DNA of 64,000 nucleotides from JAHBVL01 sp963712055 (GTDB lineage: Bacteria; Chloroflexota; Chloroflexia; Thermomicrobiales; UBA6265). The notes under the pieces are model-generated. The model did not search any database, was not told the origin of the DNA, and saw only the letters and a program-made list of their open reading frames with translations. The DNA lies in contig CAVQGN010000010.1 of NCBI GenBank assembly GCA_963712055.1, positions 1-64,000 on the forward strand, written 5' to 3'. The position numbers and the translations under genes are program-made. Positions 18,340 to 26,800 of this stretch are shown in pieces; positions within the stretch are counted from its first letter, which is position 1; each line of letters starts with the position of its first letter.

Positions 18340-18632
18340 GTCAGGAAAGATCACGACTATGAAGGTTCATTGAACTGATCGATCCATGATCCATCAGCAG
18401 CCCGTTGACGATCAGATCGAACGTGATCTTCCATGAATCCTCATCGATCGAGGCGTCAGCCTGGTGCTCGATCGATGGATGAGTTCGTTCACGGAACTTT
18501 CAAGGAATATCACGACTTCTGACCCTCTCATCAACTGATGAATCCTCCGGCCGGTATGACCTTCATATGATCCTCACTGATCCATCAAAGGCGCATGGAT
18601 CATCATCGACTGACCCTCACAACCCGTGATCT
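18340..18632. repeat. GATC-rich, iteron-like region
   Basis: This 290-bp noncoding stretch carries over a dozen GATC sites, several as overlapping CGATCGA. It also holds two loosely repeated units that start with ATCACGACT (about 18350 and 18508) and run into a GATC- or GATG-containing segment. The second copy (18506-18632) is clearly similar to 61049-61161: both contain CCGGCCGGTATGACC and an ending close to GACTGACCCTCAC. It lies immediately upstream of plasmid-type genes. A replication origin, iteron cluster or element end are all possible; I see no open frame in it. Confidence 0.5.
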
Positions 18633-18647
18633 TTCCTGAGCATCAAA

Positions 18648-19163
18648 ATGAGCAACCCGGCGATGGTCAGGAAACATCCCGACCAGAATCGATCTGCTGC
18701 AGCGTCTGTCGCGCAGTCTGTCTCAGCCTTCTTCCATGCATCGCCACGATTGATTCCAAGGGATACTCAGCGAGATTCCTGTCGGTCGCAAGCTCCCGAC
18801 TACCTTGAAGGGATCTGCAACAGCAAGGGCAAAAAGCCAGATGATTCGATCCTGGTTCTGGTGCTAGCATGGAAGGATATGTTGCAACCCACGTATGGTG
18901 ACTACCATGTCGATCATCCCCTCGATTGGTGGGCTCGGGGTGGACTGGAAGAAGTCTGCCGTGGCTATGCCAAACTCGAACCTGCAAAAGACTGGTCCTA
19001 TCCGCATGCCAAACGCCGCGCCTACAAACGCGTCCACGGCATGCTCAATCGCTACTACAAACGGACCGGCGATCCGATCTGGAAACCGGTTGGACACAAG
19101 CAGCATGAGCAGCTCAAAGAGCGGATCCTGAGATTCAAAACAACGAGTCACGATCTGGTGTAG
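18648..19163 (+). CDS. Hypothetical protein of the plasmid-type block
   Basis: An open frame of 171 codons without a family I recognise. The last 95 residues look protein-like: HPLDWWARGGLEEVCRGYAK, KDWSYPHAKRRAYKRVHGML, then a basic RYYKRTGDPIWKP. The first 75 residues are of low quality and may not be translated; ATG 18879 is an in-frame alternative. The basic, tyrosine- and tryptophan-rich tail would suit nucleic-acid binding, but that is a guess. It begins right after the iteron-like repeats and precedes the replication-relaxation gene on the same strand. Confidence 0.4.
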   Translation: MSNPAMVRKHPDQNRSAAASVAQSVSAFFHASPRLIPRDTQRDSCRSQAPDYLEGICNSKGKKPDDSILVLVLAWKDMLQPTYGDYHVDHPLDWWARGGLEEVCRGYAKLEPAKDWSYPHAKRRAYKRVHGMLNRYYKRTGDPIWKPVGHKQHEQLKERILRFKTTSHDLV

Positions 19164-19170
19164 GTGGAAT

Positions 19171-19475
19171 GGGCTCCCTGTGCCGACAGGCACGACCACC
19201 AAGCTGGGGCAGAAAGAGTCGGGGCACCTACCGAGGTTTTATCGTCCTCACCGACCCCCGCCGGCGGCAGCGGGTAGACGCTCGCACGGACCAGACACTG
19301 GCGGCTCTGGTGTAAGCCGCATTTGCACATGCCCGCCCAACGTTTTGGCTGGTCAGACGCGCCTGTCGGTAGGCTTCATTCTATGACGCTCTGATCCCCG
19401 TCCCAACAAGCAACCGTGAACGATGCTTGTCTGGTGCATTCCGCGCCATCAGTCTGATTTACTAAGACGTAGATC
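19171..19475 (+). other. Structured noncoding stretch
   Basis: I find no gene in these 305 bases. Several short inverted repeats are packed together: GTGCC-GACA-GGCAC near 19178-19191, GCGGCT paired with AGCCGC near 19300-19320, and GC-rich self-complementary stretches in between. It sits directly in front of the replication-relaxation gene. A structured leader, a regulatory RNA or part of an origin would fit. A protein-coding role is unlikely. Confidence 0.3.
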
Positions 19476-20482
19476 ATGTCCGCAACTGCCCACTCACCGC
19501 CCGGCATCGCGTTTCAAACTCGACCCGTTGAGCAAACGAGACTATCCCCTCCACCTGATCCAGGAAGGAGGAGCGATCCTCGAGTCGCTGCAGACCATCG
19601 GCTTTGCCACCAATGGTCAGTTGACCCGATTGCACTTCGCCAATCGCAGCAGCAGGGCAGCGGCAAGACGAACCTATCCGGCGGCAGAACGTGCAGCACG
19701 GATCTCCCTGCAGCGACTGTGGCAATCTGGCTTCATCGAGCGCCGTCCGGTGCTCCTCGAGTTCGAAACGCACCGGTTTTGGCTACCAGCATTTCGTCAA
19801 CGTCCTCACACCCAAAGGAGAACGAGCGGCCAGCACGAACACCGATGACCCATCTCTACCTCTGAGAAGATCACCGATCAAAATCAGCAACCAGACGATC
19901 GAACACTCGTTGGCGATCAACGATGTCTATGTGTTGGCCCGACGAGCCGCTGAAGATCGTGGTATCGGTTTTCATGACTGGCTTGATGATCGTCAACTGA
20001 CCGCGATGAAGGTGGCGGGACGGTTGAACCTGGTTTCCATCCCCGATGGCTTTTTCGTCCTGTCAGTCAATGGACGCTACTACGGCCACTTCCTCGAGAT
20101 CGATACTGGGTCGGAAACGATCATGTCGAAACGCTCTCCCCGCTCCTGGTCCCAGACCGTGGCCGATTACGGCCAGTATTTCCGTGCGCACTATCCGCAG
20201 GATGGTTACTTCAAAGGCTTTGTGGCACCGATCGTGTTGACCATCACCAGTAGTGAAACCCGCCTGATCAACCTGCTCAAAGCGACCAAACGGGGAGGTG
20301 GCGCTGGAGTCTACTGGTACACCACCGAGAATGACATCCAGGCAACGACCATCAACGACACAACCAGACGTGTGACCCACTTCACGCCTGACGTCTTCTG
20401 GGGTCCGATCTGGCGAGTAGTCAATGACCGCACTCCCCGCTCGTTACACGATCGACTCCACCACATTGCAATCGCATCCTGA
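19476..20482 (+). pseudogene. Replication-relaxation family protein, frameshifted
   Basis: The start segment from ATG 19476 passes into a second frame near 19510 (DYPLHLIQEGGAILESLQTI, then TNGQLTRLHFANRS, a winged-helix region), and into a third near 19780 (HFVNVLTPKGERAAS). The last frame, which runs to 20482, holds the family core: EHSLAINDVYVLARRA and LVSIPDGFFVLSVNGRYYGH followed by FLEIDTGSE. These match the Replic_Relax family found on plasmids and integrative elements, whose members help start plasmid replication or transfer. Joined, it is about 335 residues. It lies between the iteron-like region and a toxin-antitoxin pair, which supports plasmid ancestry. Confidence 0.7.
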
Positions 20483-20586
20483 AAGCCTCCAACACCCTCA
20501 AAACGAATCCGGCTGGTGATAGCCATACTTGATGAATGTGGAGAAACAGCGGTGCTGCTAGACGGCTTGTAGGGGCGTAGAAGCAA

Positions 20587-21006
20587 TCAGGCCCAGGGGT
20601 CGATGATCATCGCACCGGTGGCGGCGAAATCTCTGGTGTTGCGGGTGACGACATGGAGTCCATGGCGAAGCGCTGTAGCCGCGATCAGTCCATCGCTAAT
20701 CGGTACCTGAACCCCATCGACCTGGGCTCGAGCAGTGAGTTCGCCCCAGAGCCGGGCAGCTTCGAGATCGATCGGCAGGATGTGATCCGCGTAGCGTTGT
20801 TCGAGCTTGGTCAACCAGATCGAGAGTTCCCGCTTCCGCGCACCGGCAGGCAGGACAGCGATACCCTTGGCCAGCTCCCCGATCGTCACCACGCTCAGAA
20901 AGAGCACATCCGGATCGAGCGCTTCGACATATTCACGGACCCGTTGATCCCCTTGCGGGCGACGAATCTCTGACAAAACACACGTGTCGAGCAGGACCCT
21001 TACCAT
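20587..21006 (-). CDS. vapC: PIN-domain toxin (VapC/FitB type)
   Basis: 139 residues with the PIN RNase fold. It starts with the acidic motif VLLDTCVLSEIRRPQ, then has SVVTIGELAKGI (Glu), ISDGLIAATALRHGL (Asp) and THE ending VTRNTRDFAATGAMIIDPW (Asp). These four acidic residues bind Mg2+ in VapC-type endoribonucleases, which cleave tRNA or rRNA. The start overlaps the antitoxin stop by seven bases, the usual order antitoxin-toxin, so both are translated from one mRNA. Sitting in a replication/partition block, it probably served as a plasmid addiction module. Confidence 0.92.
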   Translation of the reverse strand: MVRVLLDTCVLSEIRRPQGDQRVREYVEALDPDVLFLSVVTIGELAKGIAVLPAGARKRELSIWLTKLEQRYADHILPIDLEAARLWGELTARAQVDGVQVPISDGLIAATALRHGLHVVTRNTRDFAATGAMIIDPWA

Positions 21007-21239
21007 TCGACCTCTCGCATCGTCGCCTGGTCACGGGACAGGTCGAGTTCAGACAGGTCGGGACCAGATAACAAGAAGTCTTTGAGCGATGGTCGCTCCC
21101 CGGTCAAACGGTCGTATTCGGCTTCGGAAACGACGACCACAGTTTCTCCCCGGCGCCGAATCCGTTGCGGACCCTGCTCCAGGGCTTGATTCATGACTTC
21201 ACTCAGTTTGTTTTTGGCTTCGGCCAGTTGCCAGCTCAT
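21000..21239 (-). CDS. Phd/YefM family antitoxin
   Basis: A 79-residue antitoxin with the family N-terminal DNA-binding fold (WQLAEAKNKLSEVMNQALEQ, RIRRRGETVVVVSEAEYDRL). Its C-terminal acidic tail (SGPDLSELDLSRDQATMREV) is expected to wrap around and neutralise the PIN toxin. Its stop overlaps the toxin start by seven bases. By analogy with Phd/YefM systems it should repress its own promoter upstream of 21239, with the toxin as co-repressor. Confidence 0.9.
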   Translation of the reverse strand: MSWQLAEAKNKLSEVMNQALEQGPQRIRRRGETVVVVSEAEYDRLTGERPSLKDFLLSGPDLSELDLSRDQATMREVEW

Positions 21240-21360
21240 GGGGTCTATCCTCGTCGTTATGGCTAGATTAGCTAGCTACTTTGAATTCTATCATGGGCCC
21301 GTAGACGGTTTGGCTTCTCTCGCCGAGGCAGATGGACGTAATCGGGAAACGGGAATTTCA

Positions 21361-22317
21361 TCAGGCCGCCTTCTTGAGTCCCAGTCGGTCTTCCACCACC
21401 GAGAAGAAATAGGGCATCGGTTTCTGCGGTCGATGCTTTGGCGACTCCCGCATCTCCTTGGTCGCCGCTCGAGCCTGAAACAACAGGTCGATAAAGCCGT
21501 CCCGACTGGTACCGGAACGATCGAACAGATTCATCGCTCTGGTGATCGACGACCTGGTCGGAGCCTGATCCCCCAGTTCAGAGGCAAAGCGTTCAATGAC
21601 TGACCCGATCGCGTGCCGATCTTCGTCTGTTGACCTCCGCTTGGGAACACGCGCCTCGATCAGCGCTTTGAGCGGAACGGACTCCCCACGCTTGGCTGTT
21701 GTTGCAGGAAGACTGCTGAAAATTGCTGGATCTCGGTTGGGAGAATTTCTGGCGCTCACTCTCATCGTCCGCTAAGGCTTCCTTATTCGAATCATTCGAA
21801 AGATCGAAATCTGTGTGTTGTTTGACTGTCTGTTGTGTGGGGGAGTTTTTACTCCACGGACCTGGGGAACTTTTTACTCCTCCCCCGTGGTGGACTTTTT
21901 CCCCCACGGGTGCAGACTTGACCGTTTTCTCTGATGGCGTGTCCGATGATATTCAGTCGGTAGCTGGTCGGTTCGTCTCCCCGCTCCTTGCTCCGACGCC
22001 GTTCGGTCAGGATGATGTTCTGCTCTTCGAGCGAGCGAATCGCTTGCAGGAGCGTTTTCTTCGAGAGCCCCACCCCGGAGTCGAGTTGCCGACCATCCTT
22101 GGTCCGGATCCCCTGCAGCATCTGGGAAAGGGAGATGTTGTCACTCGCTTTCTTGAAGCCGAAGGTTCGTCGGGTGATATACAGCAGCACCTTCAGTTCC
22201 CCTCCTGACAGCAACGGCAGCAGTTCATCGAGGTATTGATCCGGAACCTGAGTGGTGTTGGGTGAGGTGACCCCGGTGAAGCGGAACTGACTCGGTGGAG
22301 GATTTCACGCGAGGCAT
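21361..22317 (-). pseudogene. Winged-helix plasmid replication initiator-like protein, frameshifted
   Basis: The start ATG 22317 (MPRVKSS) lies behind CACGGAGG. A break near 22290 leads to FRFTGVTSPNTTQVPDQYLD and then the conserved wing (LSGGELKVLLYITRRTFGFK, KASDNISLSQMLQGI, TLLQAIRSLEEQNII), typical of Rep/primosomal O-like winged-helix proteins. Further breaks near 21900 and 21740 lead to a C-terminal tail (KPMPYFFSVVEDRLGLKKAA). Joined, it has about 315 residues. It is the third gene of a minus-strand ParA, ribbon-helix-helix, Rep series. It is inferred to be the replication initiator of an integrated or extant plasmid. Confidence 0.6.
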
Positions 22318-22340
22318 GGCACCTCCGTGAATTGCAGACC

Positions 22341-22394
22341 CGTACGGGCGTACGTCCGGTCGTTCGACATGTCGACCGTACGCTCGTACGTCCG
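22341..22394. repeat. Two CGTACG-type direct repeats, candidate centromere or operator
   Basis: Two 18-bp units, CGTACGGGCGTACGTCCG at 22341-22358 and CGTACGCTCGTACGTCCG at 22377-22394, lie 36 bases apart between the ribbon-helix-helix gene and the Rep-like gene. Each contains two CGTACG palindromes. A third identical unit lies at 22603-22620 inside the ribbon-helix-helix gene. Short spaced palindromes beside a ParA/RHH pair are the expected layout of a parS-like centromere or of an autoregulatory operator. Binding is inferred. Confidence 0.6.
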
Positions 22395-22439
22395 ATCGCC
22401 CGTCCGCCCGGATGACGCTCCGGAGGGACGGGCTGCGCA

Positions 22440-22850
22440 TTACGTTTCCTCCCTGGGATGACGATCCAGATATTCATCGAGCGCTTGGCGGACCATCTGA
22501 CTCATGTTGCCGGAGCCACCACGAATCCGATCATCGAGAGAACGCGCTTTCAATTCATCGATCTGGTCGAAATAGAACTCGAAGGCGTAGCGGGTCACAG
22601 ACCGTACGGGCGTACGTCCGTTCGTGCGCACGGCCGGACGTGCGGTCGGTCGATCGTCCGGTTGCTGATCAACTTTCGGGGACGCCACTGCCGGTGGACT
22701 GGTGCTTTCGCTTGCTCAACTGGTGGAGGAGTGGGCGACTTCGTGGCCTCCTTGTCCACTTCAGGTTCAGAGGAACGGCTGATTGAAGAAGGCAGATGCA
22801 CCCTTGAGCTCATTGGCCACCTTGGAGGTGTCGTAGTTCTTCTTGTTCAT
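22440..22850 (-). pseudogene. Ribbon-helix-helix partition protein (ParG/Omega-like), frameshifted
   Basis: The C-terminal about 50 residues (VTRYAFEFYFDQIDELKARS then GNMSQMVRQALDEYLDRHP) have the beta-strand plus two-helix pattern of RHH DNA-binding proteins. The N-terminal part is flexible, rich in Pro, Arg and Thr (RPTARPAVRTNGRTPVRS), like the mobile tails of ParG-type partners. ATG 22850 shares its A with the ParA stop (TGATG), so translation is coupled. Breaks near 22770 and 22690 must be repaired to join MNKKNYDTSKVANELKGASA to the RHH part. A third CGTACG repeat (22603-22620) lies within the coding sequence. Confidence 0.6.
22603..22620. repeat. Third CGTACG-type repeat
   Basis: An exact copy of the 18-bp unit at 22341-22358, placed inside the ribbon-helix-helix gene, where it encodes part of the Arg-rich tail. 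Just downstream are degenerate relatives (a CGGACGTGCGGTCGG stretch up to about 22660). It doubles as coding sequence and possible protein-binding site. Confidence 0.55.
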
Positions 22851-23599
22851 CAGGAGAAGACCTCCGAGATCAGCCGTTCATAGGCTTGCGCACCTTTGCT
22901 CGACTTGTTGTAGGTAAAGATGTCTTGCTGGTGAAAGTGGGCATCGCGCAGATCAACATTCTTGGGGATGATCGTGTCGAGGACCGAATCACCATACGTC
23001 TGGCGCAGCAGTTTCAAAGAGTTCTTGGTATTGATCGTTGGCTCGCTCATGGTGAAGACAAAGCCAGCCAGATCGAGATCAGGATTGAAGTGATGCTTGA
23101 CCTCTTCGATGGTTTTGCCCATCTGGACCGTCGAGTCGAGTTCGAAGTAGCCAGGGGAGACAACGACTAAGACCTTGTCTGCAGCCGTGAAGGCATTCAG
23201 CGTCAACCAGGAGAGCGCCGGGGGACAATCGATGATCACGTACTCGTAGTCGCCTGCTACCGGGTCCAGCGCCGCTTTGAGCCGGGCTTCACGATGGTCG
23301 ATGGCAGAGGTCAGGGTGATATCGGTTTCCGACAAGAGGATGTGCGAGGGCACGATATCGAGGTTCTTAATGGAAGTAGGGGAGATGGCCAGCGGTTTGC
23401 GATCGATGATGGTGGCAAAGAGTGTCTGATCTTTGGTGAACTCTTGATAATCCGGAAGAACGACTTTGGAGGAGTTGGCTTGCGAGTCCGTGTCGATAAG
23501 CAGGGTCTTCTTGCCCCGATGTGCCAGTCCTGCAGCTATGGAAATTGAGGTGGTGGTTTTACCCGTGCCGCCTTTCTGAGAGGCGATAGCGAGAATCAT
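22850..23599 (-). CDS. parA: ParA family partition ATPase
   Basis: An intact protein of 249 residues with a deviant Walker A (ASQKGGTGKTTTSISIAAG), the A' motif TLLIDTDSQANSS and Walker B YEYVIIDCPPALS. It has no N-terminal helix-turn-helix, so it is of the small ParA type (type Ib), which works with an RHH partner such as ParG. That partner follows directly with a TGATG overlap. The start is ATG 23599 behind GGAGGACT; the upstream extension to 23704 is not needed. It drives ATP-dependent segregation of the replicon on the nucleoid. Divergent from the defence helicase, with 255 bp between them. Confidence 0.92.
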   Translation of the reverse strand: MILAIASQKGGTGKTTTSISIAAGLAHRGKKTLLIDTDSQANSSKVVLPDYQEFTKDQTLFATIIDRKPLAISPTSIKNLDIVPSHILLSETDITLTSAIDHREARLKAALDPVAGDYEYVIIDCPPALSWLTLNAFTAADKVLVVVSPGYFELDSTVQMGKTIEEVKHHFNPDLDLAGFVFTMSEPTINTKNSLKLLRQTYGDSVLDTIIPKNVDLRDAHFHQQDIFTYNKSSKGAQAYERLISEVFS

Positions 23600-23854
23600 A
23601 GTCCTCCGGATCAGCCACGGCAGCGCCCAGAGTGAGGGGTAGCCACACGTGATTGTGGTGATGTATCCATACTGGACATAATGGCGTCTCGTGTCAAGAA
23701 GCATGGATTGATTTCATTTCTCGGCGTATGACTTCAAGAGTTGGTGGTCTCAGTTATCATGAGAAACTTCTGATTCGGGGTCAGTTCGACGCTGCCAATC
23801 CGCGTGGTCGGCCATCAGGTTTCACGAAACAGATAACGAGGAACATTTGGTCCG

Positions 23855-26800
23855 ATGAACGTATTTGAGGTTCAACAGCGGTTAGTCGAGGACTATCAGT
23901 CCTACGTCCAGAGCTTTGTGCGTATCCGGGATCCCCAGATTTCGACATACGTCCGGGACGAGTACGAGAAGAAGAAGTACTGGCCCGAAGCGCTGATTCA
24001 ACTGAATCCCGCATTCGCGGCCGGAGCTTCGGTTGACGAACTTGCATCCTCGGGTGTCCTGGATGAACGGACCAGCGAGGTATTCAGATCGGTCCTCGAC
24101 GATACGTCTCTCCGTTTGCACAAACACCAGGAGGAGGCAATCCGCCTGGCTCAGCGTGCAGAATCCTATGTTCTGACCACCGGAACCGGTTCCGGCAAGA
24201 GCCTGGCCTATTTCATCCCCATCGTTGACCGGGTTTTCAGAAGAGGGCCGGGAAAAGGCCTCACCGCCATCGTCGTCTACCCGATGAATGCGCTCTGCAA
24301 CTCTCAGCTCGAGGAACTCGAGAAATTCCTGGGACCTCTCGAGAACTCACCGATCTCCTACCGGCGCTACACAGGTCAGGAGAACGAGGAAGAGCGTGCT
24401 GCCATCCGAGCGAACCCGCCAGACATCCTGCTGACCAACTACGTGATGCTGGAGCTGATTCTGACCCGGAGCGAAGACCGCTCACTGCTCGACAAGGCCG
24501 GTGGGCTGGAGTTTCTCGTTCTTGATGAATTGCACACCTATCGTGGAAGACAAGGGGCTGATGTCGCGATGCTCGTGCGTCGAGTACGGGAGCGGACGGG
24601 CGTGTCGAATCTCCAATGTGTTGGCACAAGTGCAACCATGGCGACCGAAGGAGACTTCGCGTCACGACAAGCGGCAGTGGCTAATGTGGCGACCGAACTG
24701 TTCGGGACCGAGGTCGCAGCGACTTCGGTCATCGGAGAAACAATCGATCCCCTTCTGGGGGCAGATTCGATCGATACCCAGCAGTTGACGCAAGCGGTTT
24801 CCCGTGCAGCCGGACAGGTCCTCCCTGAAACCACAGAGGCGTTTCTTGCTGATCCGCTGGCAGCGTGGATCGAACGCACATTGGGTGTGGAAGAACGTGA
24901 TGGCCGCTTCGAACGGGCAGAACCCCTGACCCTGACAGAAGCGGCGGACAGGCTCTCCGCGGAATCAGGAGTCTCAGTACGCGAGGCGAAGCGTGCCGTC
25001 GAAGTCATGTTGATGCGTGGGTACGAGTTGAAGAACCCGACCACTGGCCGACCACTCTTCGCGTTTCGACTCCATCAGTTCATTAGTCGTGGGGACACCG
25101 TTTTCAGCACGCTGGAGCTTGGAGAGGGGCGAGGACTGACGTTGGATGGTCAGGCAGTTCTGCCGGGTGATCATCGCCGAAACCTGTACCCGCTCGCATT
25201 CTGTCGCAACTGCGGTGAAGGCTACTTTGTTGTCGATATCGTCGAACGACGTGGGATGAATCAGCTCCAGTCGCGTGAGTTTCGCGATATGGCCAAAGCA
25301 GGATGAACTGGAGCGTTCTTCCGGATATCTCTGGCTCGATAGTGGTTTAGCGTGCCACGATCGATATCGCTCCCTTTGCGTTCCAGCCTGAGCGGGTACC
25401 AGACGAATACCTGACGATCAGGGACGGTGACGATGTCGTTCCAAAATCCGATCTTTTCAAACGGGTGATCCCGGCTCAGGTCGAAACCGATGGGGCCATC
25501 GAGCTCTTCGAGTTCGATGGCACTTCACCCGCCTGGTTTATTCGCGGGAGACTGCCGTTCTGTCTCCATTGCGGAGAGTCGTGGCCTCCCAGGGTCGGAG
25601 AGTTCACGAAGCTGGGAACACTTGCTAGCGAGGGTCGCGCCGGAGCGACAACCATCATTTCCCTCAAACTTGTGCAGGCCTTGCGAGCAGCCGAGGATTT
25701 GCCAGCTGAAGCTCGAAAGCTCCTGAGTTTCACCGACAACCGCCAGGATGCTTCGCTCCAGGCTGGCCACTTCAATGACTTCATCGTCACGTCAATGTTG
25801 CGCGCAGGTATTCTTGCCGCCCTTCCTCCCGAAGGATCGACAACATTCGACCGAATGCCCTCCGATATCCTCGAACGTCTCAACCTGTCTCATGACGAAT
25901 ACGCCGCACCCGGCGTGAGCGGCGGGCTTGGCGAACGACGGGCGCGGGAAGCGTTGCGGGATGTGATTGCCTACCGGATGTTCAACGATCTTCGTCGCGG
26001 CTGGCGGGTGAACCAACCCAACCTGGAGCAGCTGGGATTGCTCGCCATCGACTACGACGACCTCGGTGAACTCGCTGGCGCAACGGAATTCTGGACGAGA
26101 ACCGTTGCCTGCGAGCATCGAGAGTCGGCGCCAGAAACGTTCCAGATCCGAAGGCTGGTCGTGGCTCGAGGATGAGCAGGTCGGCCCGATCATGGCAGAG
26201 ATATCGAATCTACCAGCCGATCTCCGGCGAGATCTCCTGCTCATCGTGCTCGATCACTTCCGTCGCGAAGGTGCGATCCGGGCACCCGCATTGACGGAAC
26301 ATGAACTCCAGTCGATGTTCGAGCGCGTTCGCAACAATCTCAACGATCTCTGGGGATTCGATGAGGAGGAGCGACCAGAAACCAGTGCGGCCAGATCGTT
26401 GCGTGTGGCGGCCAGTCAGCGTAGAGGACTCGAGAAAGCACCGGATCTGACTCCGGGGAGTCGCCCGGGACGTGCCGTCGGCGCGGCAAGTGCCTGGGGC
26501 CGGCCACAAGGTTCTGTTGGTCTCAACTCGAAGGAGCGCCTGATCGCGCTGCAGCTCCTGACTCGCGCGCTGGCGGAGTGGGGGCATCTCTCCGAAGAGC
26601 AGGACCAGGAATATTTGCTGGCGGCGGACGTGCTGAAATGGAATCGTCGGTATCCGGACGAAACCGAACCAGGAAACCGGTTCTTCCGCGATTTCTACGA
26701 AACGCTGGCGGACGCGCTTCCGCTTCAGGATTCACCCACCAACATAAGGGGCATGTATGCCCGCGAGCATACGGCCCAGGTCCCTGCTGACCTGCGGGCG

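Noticed and set aside
22330..22670. CGTACG repeats considered as a CRISPR array
   Set aside because: Only three copies, unequal spacing of 36 and over 200 bases, and no cas genes; partition-site layout fits better.
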